This document shows, piece by piece, positions 22,601 through 36,469 of a stretch of 64,000 nucleotides of DNA. Source of the stretch: Pseudopyrenochaeta lycopersici (taxonomy: Eukaryota > Ascomycota > Dothideomycetes > Pleosporales > Pseudopyrenochaetaceae). The notes under the pieces are model-generated. The model saw only the letters and a program-made list of their open reading frames with translations, had not been told where the DNA came from and ran no database searches. Position 1 is the stretch's first letter; every line of letters starts with the position of its first letter. The stretch covers positions 62,001 to 126,000 of the forward strand of contig NHZP01000030.1 of NCBI GenBank assembly GCA_003313425.1. Reading direction: 5' to 3'. Position numbers and translations under genes: made by a program.

Positions 22601-25600
22601 TCGAGCCATGGACCGACATTGTGCGCCGCTTCGTTACGGGTGCCATGTCTTACGGCTCCATCTCTATGGAATCGCACTCCACCCTTGCTGTGGCCATGAA
22701 CCGCCTTGGCGGCAAGTCAAATACTGGTGAAGGTGGTGAGGATCCCGAGCGGAGCTTGCGTATGGAGAATGGTGATACGATGCGCTCTGCCATCAAGCAA
22801 ATTGCTTCGGGGCGTTTCGGTGTCACCTCGAATTATCTTGCCGATGCCGATGAGCTCCAGATCAAGATGGCTCAAGGCGCTAAGCCTGGCGAGGGTGGTG
22901 AGCTACCAGGTCACAAAGTCTCCGGCTCCATTGCGAAGACTCGCCACTCCACTCCTGGCGTTGGTCTCATCAGCCCGCCACCACATCACGACATCTACTC
23001 AATCGAAGATCTTAAGCAGTTGATCTACGATTTGAAGTGCTCTAACCCGCGCGCTCGCGTCTCCGTCAAGCTTGTCTCTGAGACTGGTGTTGGTATCGTC
23101 GCCTCTGGTGTGGCAAAGGCCAAAGCCGACCACATTCTAATTTCTGGCCACGATGGCGGTACCGGTGCCTCTCGATGGACTGGTATCAAGTATGCTGGCC
23201 TTCCTTGGGAGCTGGGTCTCGCTGAGACTCATCAAACTCTTGTGCTTAATGACCTTCGTGGCCGTGTCATTGTCCAGACTGATGGTCAACTCCGAACTGG
23301 ACGAGATGTCGCCATTGCTTGTTTGCTTGGTGCTGAGGAATGGGGCTTTGCTACAACGCCCCTGATCGCTATGGGCTGCATTATGATGCGCAAGTGCCAT
23401 TGTAAGTGTCTTCCTCCCCCTGTCGCTGTTAGTTTCCTGGTCCTCCTTGCCTCATTTTTCGGTTTGATCGTCCCTGGACTATCATAACAAAGTACCTGGT
23501 CAGCTGTCCGGCAACTCTCTTGGCCGGTACAATTCCGCCAAAGGCGCCCAGCACCTCCAGTCTCAATTGTCACGACAGAAGTATTTTTTGAGCACGCGCT
23601 GACTAGCGATAGTAAACACTTGTCCTGTGGGTATTGCCACTCAAGACCCCGAGCTTAGGAAGAAGTTCTCTGGTACACCTGAGCATGTTATCAACTTCTT
23701 CTACTACATCGCCAACGAGCTTCGGGCAATCATGGCCAAGCTTGGTTTCCGAACTATCAATGACATGGTTGGACATTGCGAGTTCCTCCGCATTCGAGAT
23801 GACTTGCGCACAGCCAAGACAGAGAACATTGACCTCTCGCTCATCCTCACTCCTGCACACACCCTTCGTCCTGGCGTCGCAACTTTCAATGTTCGCAAGC
23901 AAGACCACCGCCTCCACGTCCGCCTGGACAATAAGCTTATCGCGGAATCTGAGTTGGCTCTGGAGAAGGGCCTACCAGCCCGCATTGAGTGTGACGTTGT
24001 CAACACTGACCGTGCTCTTGGTGCGACGCTCTCCTATCATATCAGCAAGCGTTATGGGGAGGCTGGGTTACCGCAGGATACCATTCATGCCAACATTCGT
24101 GGATCTGCTGGCCAGTCCTTTGGTGCGTACCTTGCGCCGGGTGTCACACTTGAGCTTGAGGGTGATGCGAATGACTACGTGGGCAAGGGTCTTTCCGGAG
24201 GCCGTCTGATTGTCTACCCTCCACGCAATGCAGTTTACCGTGCTGAAGAGAATATCCTGATCGGAAATGTCTGCTTGTATGGAGCCACCCGCGGTACTTG
24301 CTTCTTCCGAGGTATTGCTGCCGAGCGCTTCTGTGTCCGAAACTCGGGCGCCACTGCTGTCGTTGAGGGCGTTGGTGATCATGGTTGCGAGTACATGACT
24401 GGCGGTCGAGTTCTTGTCCTAGGCTCTACTGGCCGCAACTTTGCAGCTGGTATGTCTGGAGGTATCGCATACGTCCTCGACATCCACCAAGACTTTGAGC
24501 AGAAAGTCAACCAGGAGATGGTTGAGCTTTCTGGTATTGATGAGCCCGAAGAGATTGCCTTTGTACGAGGTCTCATTGAGGATCATCACCACTACACTGG
24601 TTCCGAACTCGCTGCACGCATTCTTCTCGACTTCACTCGTGCTCTACCGCGCTTCGTCAAAGTCATGCCTGTGGATTACAAGCGTGTCCTTCTGGAAGAG
24701 AAAGCCAAGGCGGCCGAAAAGAGGAGGTCAGAGTATCCTCTTCCGATCCTCCCAGGCAATCCAGTCCGAACCGCTCATGAAGATTCTCGCAAGACAGAGC
24801 AGGAAGCAGAGGCGAAGGAGAAGAAGAAGAGTGACCTGCTCGATATCGAAGAGAGCGTCACTGATGCCAAGGCAGAGAAGAAGAAGGCTCTTGTCCTTGA
24901 CAAGACTCGCGGCTTCATGAAGTACCAGCGTCGCTCAGAGAAATATCGCAACCCCAAGACCCGAACCCGTGATTGGGCCGAACTTTCTCAGCGATTGAAC
25001 GAGGACGAACTCAAGTACCAGTCAGCACGGTGCATGGACTGTGGTGTTCCTTTCTGCCAATCTGATACTGGATGCCCAATCTCCAATATCATTCCCAAGT
25101 GGAATGAGCTGGTCTTCCAAGGTCAGTGGCGCGATGCCCTGAATCGTCTTCTCATGACCAATAACTTCCCCGAATTCACCGGTCGTGTCTGTCCTGCCCC
25201 TTGCGAGGGCGCCTGCGTTCTTGGTATCAATGAGGATCCTGTTGGGATCAAGTCCATCGAATGTGCCATCATTGATCGCGGGTTCGAGAAGGGATGGATG
25301 ATTCCTTCGCCACCCCAAAATCGCACCGGCAAGACGGTTGCGATCATCGGTTCTGGACCTGCTGGTCTTGCTTGTGCAGATCAGCTCAACAAAGCCGGCC
25401 ACACTGTCACAGTATTCGAGCGATCCGACCGCGTCGGTGGTCTCCTCATGTACGGTATCCCGAACATGAAGCTGGACAAGAAGGTTGTTCAGCGCCGTGT
25501 TGACTTTTTGGCTGCTGAGGGTGTCATTTTCAAGACTGGTGTTGCCGTAGGCGACGAGGGTCAGGCAAACCTTGATTCACTTCGTGCAGAGTATGATGCG

Positions 25601-26452
25601 GTTGTCTTTGCCACTGGTGCTACGGTCGCTCGTGATCTTCCGATCCCGAATCGAAATTTGGATGGTATTCACTATGCTATGCAATTCTTGCACAAGAATA
25701 CCAAGTCACTCCTCGACTCCGACTTGGCTGATGATGCTTACATCTCGGCCAAAGACAAGCACGTAGTCGTCATCGGAGGTGGTGATACTGGCAATGATTG
25801 CATTGGTACATCTGTACGTCACGGGGCCAAGTCTGTTGTCAATTTCGAGTTGCTGCCCCAGCCTCCACCAGAGCGTGCCCGTGACAACCCATGGCCGCAA
25901 TGGCCTCGTATCTTCCGCACGGATTATGGCCACAACGAAGTCAAGACGCACATGGGTAAGGATCCACGTGAGTACTGTGTCATGTCCAAGGACTTTGTTG
26001 ATGATGGATCTGGCAATGTCAAGGGAATCAACACTGTCCGTGTCGAGTGGACCAAATCCGCATCTGGCGGTTGGGACATGAAGCACGTTGAGGGCAGTGA
26101 GCAATTCTTCCCGGCTGACCTTGTCTTACTGTCCATGGGTTTCTTGGGCCCTGAGCAGCGTGTCATGAGCGATGCGGTGGAGCTCGATGGGCGTAAAAAT
26201 ATCAAGACGCCGCCAGGCCACTACAACACCAACCTTCCCGGTGTCTTCGCCGCCGGAGATTGCCGCCGTGGTCAGTCCCTTATTGTGTGGGGTATCAACG
26301 AGGGTCGCCAATGCGCGCGCGATGTTGACTCCTTCCTCACCGGTTATGGTAGCTCTCTTCCTGTCACAGGAGGTATTGTCAAGCGTCCACCTTACGAGCT
26401 CATGAACAAGGCCAATGGGGCTCCCAAGGAGCTCATCAGTGCTGCCGCGTAG
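19692..26452 (+). CDS. GLT1: Glutamate synthase [NADH] (GOGAT), single-chain
   Basis: Exons 19692-19879, 19938-19978, 20045-23401 and 23613-26452 encode 2141 residues, matching fungal Glt1. Cys57 (KDACGVGF) is the predicted N-terminal nucleophile of the class II glutaminase after removal of a 56-residue propeptide. [17 protein letters not shown] and the [15 protein letters not shown] block follow. The FMN/synthase domain includes [24 protein letters not shown] and [12 protein letters not shown]. The 3Fe-4S cysteines are in RKCHLNTCPVG (Cys1194, Cys1199), which the third intron splits. The GXGXG beta-helix domain spans about 1340-1500. A charged Lys/Glu-rich linker (about 1555-1625) leads to the GltD-like part with CMDCGVPFC (Cys1669 onward), FAD fold [15 protein letters not shown] (about 1773) and NADH fold [11 protein letters not shown]. 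The enzyme makes two glutamates from glutamine and 2-oxoglutarate using NADH, the assimilatory partner of glutamine synthetase. Confidence 0.97.
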
Positions 26453-26921
26453 AGCTGTTTGCGAGATAGGAGATGTTAGCAAATAAGGATGGAATTTGTG
26501 ACGAAAAGACGAGATGATCAAAGAACGAATTTGGATGTTTATATGGGCAAGATTCACGATTTTAGGCGTTTGGGATATTCTGTCAAATTTTCTTCTTTCG
26601 TTCACCTGCAAGATACCTTTTTCAGTATGCGGAGTCATCTGGGCGGCATTTGCAGTGTACAATGTCTTAGCATGCTTTTCGCATCAATTTGTGTATATAT
26701 GCGAATCAACTATCGTTCCTCAGACGTCTTATGCTCACTTTGACTTGATGTTCATAAGTGAGGTTAGTGCTGCGTGCAAGGCTTGATGCCAAGAAGCTGC
26801 ATTCATGACGTCAGGCTCGTTCCATCCTTCATCACGAGCAACGCACGACACGCCGTCGTTAATCCGCGATTATAAAGGGTAGTGCATCCGACATGCGCCA
26901 ATCGTAGTTTGGTAAGAGAAG
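26453..26921. other. Intergenic between GLT1 and YME2
   Basis: GLT1 3' region and YME2 promoter; AT-richer than the flanking genes. No gene is seen. Confidence 0.5.
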
Positions 26922-29618
26922 ATGATATCGCAGTCAGGCTGGCATTATGCTAGTCGACGTCCTCTGCAGGAAGTGTCAAGGTTTGTCAAAGAAGCTTTTT
27001 GCGACAACTGCACTTCATCGTGAACAGGCTGACAGGTTATCAGAACCGCACGTTCATCCTTGTACCCACTTTTCAGGACGTCAAATCTAAGTCCTCTGAG
27101 ATCATGGAAGGTTTCGGGGCGATATTCTTCGCTCCAGGCTGGGGAAGACAAGACTGGCCACATCAGCGCTGGACCTAACGAGGGCATATTATTCTTCAAC
27201 AATGTTTTTCCTTTTCAAATACGAAAGATCCTCGGTGTACCACTGCCAAGGATCTTGGACAGGATCGTCAGTCCTGCCGCTTCTGGGACAGATCCGAACA
27301 ATATCATCGAAAGGGTAAACGTCAAGCGAAATCTGAAAATTACGGCTACAGAAGTACTGCCTCGCATGAGAGAGGGTGGCGCTTTTGTCAAATTCACACA
27401 TGATGGTGCTACTTCAGTATCCGAAATTGAGAAAGTACTGCAGCAGTACTTGAGAGATGAACCTGTGAAGCCTTGGTGGAGCCCCTGGCATCGCATGCGT
27501 GCAAAAGTCGTCAAAGGTCGTCCGTGGGTCGAGGATTTGATGCGCTTACCAGCCCCACGATTGAGAGTTGAGTTCATTCCTGGCGAAGCGGGAGCTCCAG
27601 CTACAGACGCCGTGGAGCTTAGCCAAGAGCAGCTCTTCCAATTCTTCAGGCCGTACGGAAAGCTAGGAGACATTGTCATGCAGCCCCCGGATTCTAAAAT
27701 TTTGCCAAAATTTGCGTATTTAGACTACTCAAGTCTTGGAAAAGCTATTATGGCAAAGAATTGCATGCATGGCTATCTGGTCACAGAAGCGGAAGGAGGT
27801 GGCAAAAATGGTACGGTTCTGAGGCTCAAGTATGAGCAGAAGATCAAGCCCCGCTACATTAGGGATTGGGTCTTTGGGCATCCAAGAATCATTATTCCAA
27901 TTGTTGCAGCGCTCATAGCCGGTACGGTGGCTGTCATCTTTGACCCGTAAGCCTACTACTTTACTTTACAATCCAGGGCTGTGATCTGATGAGCATGTAG
28001 GATCCGGACTTTCTTTGTGAAGTCCCATATCACTCGATATCTTCACCTGGAAGACAACAAGTGGTATAAATGGATCAAGGGCTACGCCACAGACATTATC
28101 CATGGTAGGAAACACGACGACGATGATGGGTACGACGCAATTTGGGATGATCGCAAAGGTAATATTGAACAAATTCAGACTTGGTTAATGGAGACTGCCG
28201 ACACCTTCATCATCGTCCAAGGCCCTCGTGGCTCCGGCAAGCGCGAGCTGGTGGTGGACCAAGCTTTGCAGGATAAGAAGCTCAAGCTCGTGCTTGACTG
28301 CAAGCCTATCCAGGAAGCTCGAGGTGACAGCGCCACCATCAACGCCGCTGCACTATCAGTCGGATACAGGCCGGTATTCAGCTGGATGAACAGCATCAGC
28401 GGTATGATTGATATGGCTGCCCAAGGGGCCACAGGAGTCAAGACTGGCTTTTCTGAGACGCTTGATGCTCAACTCAACAAGATATGGAACACGACGACCT
28501 CGGCTTTGAGGCAGATAGCCTTGGACAGCCGACACAAGAACGACAAAGACGCCCACTTAGGCGACGACGAATGGCTCGAAGCCCATCCAGAACGGAGACC
28601 GATTGTGATCATTGACAACTTTCTTCATAAAAGTCAGGAGGGCGGCATTGTCTACGACAAAATTGCCGAATGGTAAGTGTCCGGCCGCTAGCAGCCATGA
28701 CAAGGTGCTCACAACAATAGGGCCGCACGCCTTACCACTACAAACGTTGCCCACGTCATTTTCTTGACGAACGATGTCGCTTTTAGCAAATCTCTCTCCA
28801 AAGCTATGCCCGATCGCGTATTCCGTCAGATATCGCTTTCGGATTGTAGTCCTGAGGTTGCGAAGCGCTTTGTCATAACTCATCTAGATGCCGACGTAGC
28901 GGATGGCCCCCCGGCCAAGGATGGTTCGCCCAAGAAGCTCCCCTCGGAGCACCGAACCGATCTTGCCGAGCTAGACAGTTGTATAGACTTACTTGGTGGC
29001 CGACTGACGGACCTCGAATTCCTTGCAAGGAGAATCAAAACAGGCGAAACGCCGACTAAGGCTGTACATGAGATTATCGATCAATCTGCCTCGGAGATCC
29101 TCAAGATGTACATCTTTGGCGTGGAAGACGAGGGGGGCAGCAGACATTGGAACGCCGAACAAGCGTGGATGCTTATCAAGGCTCTCAGTGAGAAGGACAA
29201 GCTGCGATACAACGAGGTGCTACTAGATGACATCCTGAAGACTGGTGGCGAATCCGTCCTCCGCGCCCTCGAACAAGCAGAGCTCATCTCGATTGTCGCC
29301 GGTCCTAATGGCAGACCATCAACGATCAGGCCCGGCAAGCCTGTGTACTATTCTGCGTTCAAGCGATTGACCGAGGACAAGGTGCTGAAGAGCCGTCTGG
29401 ATCTGGCCATTCTCAGCAACGTTTCGAAGATTGAGAATGCAACGATTGAGAAGTGCGAGAATGAGCTTCTGCTGTTGAGCAAGCTCAGGAGCCAGCCTGC
29501 GCAGACGACGGGGAGAGTAAACTATCTGTTGGCCAAGATGATGGCTAGTCAGGAGAAGGTGGAGAAGTACGAGTTGGAAATGAAAGCATTGAAGAAGGTT
29601 TTGGGCGACGAGTATTGA
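26922..29618 (+). CDS. YME2: Mitochondrial escape protein 2 (Yme2/Rna12), inner-membrane protein
   Basis: Exons 26922-26980, 27044-27946, 28001-28672 and 28721-29618 encode 843 residues. In yeast Yme2 is an integral inner-membrane protein affecting mtDNA escape and nucleoid structure. An Arg-rich N-terminus without acidic clusters suits mitochondrial import. Next comes HISAGPNEGILFFNNVFP, the family's opening block, then an RRM-like domain (QLFQFFRPYGKLGDIVMQP to FAYLDYSSLGKAIMAKN). A membrane segment follows (RIIIPIVAALIAGTVAVIF). The intermembrane-space part carries a P-loop-like IIVQGPRGSGKRELVVDQAL and VIIDNFLHK, as in the RNA12 domain. Exon 1 is the least sure part: GTTTGT donor and a CAG acceptor 10 nt after GCTGAC keep the phase, but a different short first exon is possible. 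The frame from a TTG at 27060 is not the true start. Confidence 0.9.
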
Positions 29619-29969
29619 ATGCCTGTATGTTATTGAGCGCAAACGTATATAGTGATACCAATCTCCTTTTCAATCGACAGCGCTTCTGCGTGAACAGGGA
29701 CAGCCGTCAAAGTGGCCAAGGATGGCGCGCTGACCTCACTGGTGCGGCAACAGCGCGCGCACATGGCTTTGCACCGAGGTCGGGAGCAGGGAGCATTTTC
29801 CCGTCCTTCCAACCGAAGCTTTGGCCAGGCTGCCAACATCCGCAACCCTCAGCAAGCTCCGTGTCGATTGAGTTTTCGCGTCTGCCATTGCGCAAGCACC
29901 ATCGCTCACTGCTCGCCGACGTGACATCTCGCTGCTCTGCTTTTATTTTCCCCTGGTACTGCCGGCACA
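29619..29969. other. Intergenic between YME2 and ADK1
   Basis: 351 bp of YME2 terminator and adenylate kinase promoter; pyrimidine-rich near the ADK1 ATG. No gene is seen. Confidence 0.5.
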
Positions 29970-30994
<1,025 letters not shown>

Positions 30995-31742
30995 ACGGCG
31001 TTCCACCTCCTGGATTGCACCGCGTCGGGGAGTTGGTAGAACGAATATGGACACGAATAAGCAACTGCGCGTACCGTTGGGCGCAGTTGTACGAATCTTT
31101 GGTCAATGGTCACGCCTGGAATCACGTTAAAAGTCGGCCTTGTGTGCTTTTAGCGCAGAGGATGCACATATGTAATCGAAGGTTCCTTGTACTTGTACAG
31201 ATGCATCGGGATTGGAATCGAATGGTGGGTGTACTTGGGATCTTATGTTTTGATTGTATGTCCTGATACTTTTGCGAGCTTGGTTTTGGAAGACGTCCAA
31301 GACTAGATCGGAAGAGAGCTTCTTGAAATGCATTTGTAGCTCCAAATGCCGTTCTTTCACGCTTGACCCTTGACAAAATGTCATGTACAGATCATGTGTG
31401 ACACGTTTGAACCTGACATGCGCCATAGCATGACATGATTCGGGCCACTGCCGCCACTGACATGGCCCACTCACGCGCCATGCGTTGCGTAGAACAAACG
31501 TGTTCTGGACACGACATGACCGTCGGCGTTAGCTCCCCTAAGCTCCGACTGCTACCCTTTCACACTACCGAAAAAGTGTCCGCGGCTCGACAGGTGTCCT
31601 CGACATAGTAGCAAGCACACTCGACAATTGGATGCATGCAGGTTCCAAGGTTCCAGACGTGCAAACATCAAGCTGGGGTCCCTCAGCAACATTGAAAATA
31701 TTATAAGAGCAGGCATCGCCAGCGCATCGCGCCACACGTACA
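30995..31742. other. Intergenic between ADK1 and BET1
   Basis: 748 bp without a supported gene; ADK1 3' region then BET1 upstream. Open frames on the minus strand (31122-31474) are unconserved. Confidence 0.5.
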
Positions 31743-32470
31743 ATGTCAAGCCGGTATTTGCTTGCGCTCCACGTTCCCCGTACTTGCTGAAAACACTTGT
31801 ATTCACTGCGCAATAGATTCGGACGACAAGATGCCCGCGATGACCTCTTTAGCTCCTACAACCGAAGCGCCTCGCCTTCGAAAAGCAAGAACAAGTCTCG
31901 CGCATCCCCCTACAATGCTGGCGCAGGCTATGGCTACGCTCCTCCCTCTTCGTCCGACGCACACGGCCCCTCATTCGGCGCATATCCAGGCAGCTCAAGT
32001 AATGGGAGTTTGTTTCCAGGAAGCAGCTCGGCAAGTGGAGGGGCAATGGGCGCAGACGGGACGTTTAGATCTGCAACCCCGAATTCAAGAGGACAGTACA
32101 GTGCAGCCGTGCTGGATGAGCTAGAGAGCCAGAATGATCAGCAGGTTGGTGTTCTTACATCAAAAGTGAAGATGCTCAAAGATGTATGTTCTCCACGGTT
32201 CCCCCCTGATGGTTGCCTTGGGCACAGTTCGCTCGCAAATTTCGTATCACTAATGTCTCTCAGTTAACACACCTCATTGGCGACGAAATCCGCGATTCGA
32301 CCACGCTCGCCGAGAAGATGAATGATCAGTTTGAAAACTCACGGAACAAGATAAAAGGGACTATGAATCGTATGCTGAGCATGGCGCAAAAAACTGGGGT
32401 TGGATGGAAAGTTTGGTTGGGGTTTTTTGCCGCCGTCATACTGTTGTTCTGGTGGGTATGGTTGGGATAG
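31743..32470 (+). CDS. BET1: Bet1-type SNARE (ER-Golgi transport)
   Basis: Exons 31743-31753 (11 nt: ATG TCA AGC CG), 31817-32183 and 32264-32470 encode 194 residues. The junction gives MSSRFGRQDARDDLFSSYNR, matching the family N-terminus. A Gly/Ser/Pro-rich linker (about 25-85) is followed by the SNARE helix with ESQNDQQVGVLTSKVKMLKD, then LIGDEIRDSTTLAEKMNDQF. Next comes MNRMLSMAQKTG and a C-terminal anchor (VWLGFFAAVILLFWWVWLG) ending at the stop. Bet1 is the Qc-SNARE on COPII vesicles and pairs with Sed5, Bos1 and Sec22. The second intron has CACTAATG before CTCTCAG. The protein is longer than yeast Bet1 because of the linker. Confidence 0.93.
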
Positions 32471-33265
32471 CCGAGAGATGTATAATGAAGGCAATACAGG
32501 GCTTTTGTGATGATGGGTTGCGTTTGGCGTGGCGTTTGGGCGTTTCGCAAGACTTTGGAAAACGTATGCATCATACTATGTACATGCACTTTTACGTTAA
32601 TCGAGGGTTGAATTAATCATGTTGATTACTGCAGGCAAAGTTTGGTCATGCCAACGGCCTCGTTTTCTTGTCCAACACCAGTCAGGGCTCGTCAGTAGTA
32701 AACATGACTGGGGCTTATGTATATTTTCTTCTCATCTACACTGTTCGATGATTGAGTAGCCTGCTCTGACGACTAGTTTAGAGGCCAGAAGCTCTTCAAA
32801 TGGCGTGGTCATCTCAAGATTGAAAAGAAGTAGGCGTATTGATTCTTGCCTTCCCAGTTCCACTACGCACTTTCGACCACACATCCAACAACGATTCAAT
32901 ATGCATAGTAAGCTCATCGGCCCTTGTGGCGAACACAAGATCCATTGGAAAGACTTTGGATCCAAAAGAAACTCGAGCCGATTTCTTGTTCTCGTCCACA
33001 ACTGGATGAAGGCCATGTAGTACGGGCCATATTCTGTGCGTATATAAATTGGAATGTGAGAAGACAGCCAAATGCTCAATCTGGAGAACAGTCAAACACA
33101 CTGAAAGTCTGCTCTATCGTTCTGAGATATTAGGATATTAACGTGTTGGAAAGTCGCAGGACGTGGGGGTTACAGGGCGCTTTGACCAGCACTTTAAACG
33201 CGTCGCGTCTTCTCTCGAGCCATACGCGACCAAGTTTGGAACGACAACTATCATTTTCTCCAAAC
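32471..33265. other. Intergenic between BET1 and CTF4
   Basis: 795 bp with BET1 3' region and CTF4 promoter. Frames on either strand up to about 115 codons overlap each other and show no motif. Confidence 0.5.
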
Positions 33266-36054
33266 ATGGCTTTCCAGCAGCGATTGCGAGGCCGACAGGC
33301 TCGTGAGTATTCTCGAGCATATTCCACCCTGCTCTTGTACTGAGTGTGCCCTCAGATGCCCCTGGCGCAACATACCTCGCATATACCCCGAACGGAAAGA
33401 AGCTCATAACAGCTGGAGTTGACAATTACTGCCGCGTCTTTAGCACTGGGTCTGACGATGAGCCCGTCACTATCGACGATTGCCAGGAGAACAACACAGC
33501 AGTAGTGGCTGGGGTATGTATAGCCTATTGGAGTTCTCGAGACGGAAATTGACTGGAACGCAGAATGGCTTCTTTATTACCGGCTCCGAAGATGGAACAG
33601 TGAGCAAATACTCACTCGAAGACGGCAAGTTTGAAGAGATACTGGTCAGGACAACACTACCTGTCCGAGACGTAGCATTGAGTCCCAATGGGAACTGGAT
33701 CGCCGTCGCGAGCGAGTATGTCCCGCATTACGATTTGGACGCCATATGCTAACGAGGACAGCGAGCTCGTGGTAAACCTCGTGAATACCAAGGATATGAC
33801 CCAGATACGGACGCTACGTGATCAGCCTCGGGCCGTGAAGCACGTTTCTTTCGACAAGACAGGACATCGACTCGCTGTATCCTGCACCGACGGAAACGTT
33901 TACGTGTACACACTCGAAGGAGATCAGCCTGAGATGATCAAAAAGGTGGATGGCATGATAAAGAGTCTGGAGGCAGACGCAGAGGCAAGCTCAAAGGTGC
34001 TCTGGCACCCCGACGGGCGAGCATTTGCTACACCAACTGCGCTGCGAAAAGTCCAAGTCATGTCAGCGAACGACTGGGAGCGCCAACGAGAATTCAAGAC
34101 GGATCATTCTGCAGATATCACGGCTGCGGCGTGGTCACCAAATGGCGCTCTTTTGGCGACAACCTCGAGCGACTTGAACCTCTGCCTGTGGGATACCAAG
34201 ACGCAGAAACTATTGAAGAAGTTCGAACATGTAAAAGCAACTATTCTGGCTCTCGCATGGCACCCAAGTGAGAATATTGTGTCTTACACCAATAACGACG
34301 GCGAATTATTCATTCACACCGACTTCGTACCCGAGGAACATCTTCCACTTCTCCAGCAATCTGCCGTATCCGCACCATTCTTTCACGACCCTTCAGAAAG
34401 CCGAGCCGGCATATCTGCGCTTCAGGGACTTGCCAACGGCGCGACGCAGATTTTACCTGGACGCCCACGGGCCAGAGATGGAACACCTGATTCGTTGGAC
34501 GATTTGCTTGGTCCAGAGTTTCAAGACGATGAAGCTGAGGAAGATGGAGATGAGGAGATGAATGATTTCGTAGTCGACGATGACGGCGCCGGTTATGCCC
34601 CAGCCATCAATGGGCAGAAGAAGCGATCCAACGGCCACCTTACTAACGGCGTGGAGCCTGCTTCTAAACGCCGTGCATACGGCTCGGCATTCTTCAAGCC
34701 GCAAGTGCATGAATCCTTTCAACCAGGAAGCACGCCATGGCGCGGGGAACGCCGCCTGCTTTGCTGCTCGCTGACTGGATATGTTGAGACGGTCTCTCAA
34801 GAAGGTAGGCATCACACTGTATCCGTCAAGTTCTACGACGAGCACACTTTTCGCAACTTCCATTTTACCGACATCTTCCTCTACGACAAGGCGTGTCTCA
34901 ATGAGAATGGAACATTATTCGCATGCCAGCCGAACAGCACTGGTGACGGAAATGCGGCGATGATCTACTTTCGCCCACATGAGACGTGGACGACGAGGAC
35001 AGACTGGCGAACTAACTTGCCGACCGGGGAGAGCGTGACTGCCATTGCCCTTTCAGACTCGTATGTTTGTGTCACTACATCAACAAACTACGTACGCATA
35101 TACTCCCTTTTCGGCCTCCCTGTCCGCGTCTACCGTCAGAAGAGCTCACCAGCAGTGACTTGCGCGGCATGGCGTGATTACATCCTCACCATCGGCAACG
35201 GGCCTGTGCAGTCCGATCTCTCCACGCAACTGCTCTACACCATCGAAAACATCAAACATGATATCGTGTATCAAGATGCCGACATCCTCGCGTTGCCACC
35301 AAACACCACCTTGACTTCGATTTTCTTTTCAGCCGAAGGGGATCCGTACATATACGACTCCTCAGGCGTGCTACTCACACTCCTGGGCTGGAGAACTAGC
35401 GGGCAAGCACGCTGGGTGCCTATGCTGGATACAAGATGCCTTGCCCGCCTCGCGGGCGGTGGGAAAGAAGAGTCCTATTGGCCTGTTGGAGTTGCTGGCT
35501 CCGATGAATCCGGCGTGAAATTCCACTGCATGATCATAAAGGGCAAAGAACAGTATCCCAGCGCACCCGTGCCTCACTTGACCGAATTTAGCTTCGAGAT
35601 ACCGCTGAGTAGTGCAGTAGACAAGCAGAGGGACGTCCGGCAACGAGAAGCCGAGGACATGGACGACGAAGACGATGAAGAAGCGAAGAAACCAGAGTCC
35701 AAGCAGCAAGAACACGAACAAGCTTTCATCCTTTCCTCAACACTCTTCTCGCAACTCCAATCCACCCTATCGCACACACGACCCACGTCGTCCCAGAAAC
35801 AAGCCCTGACAAACCTTGAGGTCGCTATTGACCGTGCCCTGCTTCAGCTGCTCGGACTCGAATGCCTGGCCGGCGAAGACCATGGCATGAAAGCGCTCGA
35901 GATTGTCAGTCTGATGCGTGATGCAAATGGCAAAATGTTGGACCTGGCCGGCAAGGTTGCGAGTCGCTATGGCAGAGAGGTACTTGGGGACAAGATTAGA
36001 GAGTTGGCGGAGCGGAAAGCCATTGCGAGGGATGAGGAGCTGGACGACTATTGA
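33266..36054 (+). CDS. CTF4: Ctf4/Mcl1/SepB replisome hub (AND-1/WDHD1 orthologue)
   Basis: Exons 33266-33302, 33356-33513, 33564-33715 and 33762-36054 encode 879 residues. The N-terminal half is a WD40 propeller; repeats are seen in YLAYTPNGKKLITAGVDNYC, FFITGSEDGTVSKYSLEDG, VSFDKTGHRLAVSCTDGNVY and AAAWSPNGALLATTSSDLNL. An acidic linker (EFQDDEAEEDGDEEMNDFVV) and a Lys/Arg patch follow. The second half is the SepB beta-propeller/helical trimerisation domain (HESFQPGSTPWRGERRLLCC to the C-terminus). Ctf4 links the CMG helicase to DNA polymerase alpha and to cohesion factors; in Aspergillus nidulans sepB mutants have septation and DNA-damage phenotypes. No HMG box is present, as in other fungi. 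All three introns are 48-53 nt with GTRNGT donors; one carries GCTAAC near its acceptor. Confidence 0.95.
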
Positions 36055-36469
36055 AGCGCGTGCTGTCTGCATGCAGCTTGGCGTCGGGGGCGTGGGGTGG
36101 GTTCGGGTTTTGGACATAATGATGCATGTTTATCGGGTAGCATAGCGATTTCTACGCCAGAAGAGAAGCAATTTTGATCATATCTTTGTTTCACACATTG
36201 ATCTTCACACAGCAGTTGATAATGCCGTGAAACAATTTTGTTGGCCATTAGTAAAAGAGTAGTAACATAGAACGAGGACAATCCATCCCAAATCGCTTTC
36301 ATGTATGGAGAAGTACGCTTGCTAGCAGTCCGCTCAAACTTCCATTGCTCGTCATCGCCAAAAGGTCAGTGTCGGTATCAAGGACAGAGCTTCGAATGCG
36401 ACCATGCCAATTCAACAATGCAGAATCGAACTGCCGTTCCCCACGCCTCAGTACACAGGAGCAAGACAT
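36055..36469. terminator. Shared 3' region of converging CTF4 and alpha-tubulin genes
   Basis: 415 bp between two facing stop codons. No gene is seen; polyadenylation signals of both genes must lie here, but I do not assign them. Confidence 0.4.
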
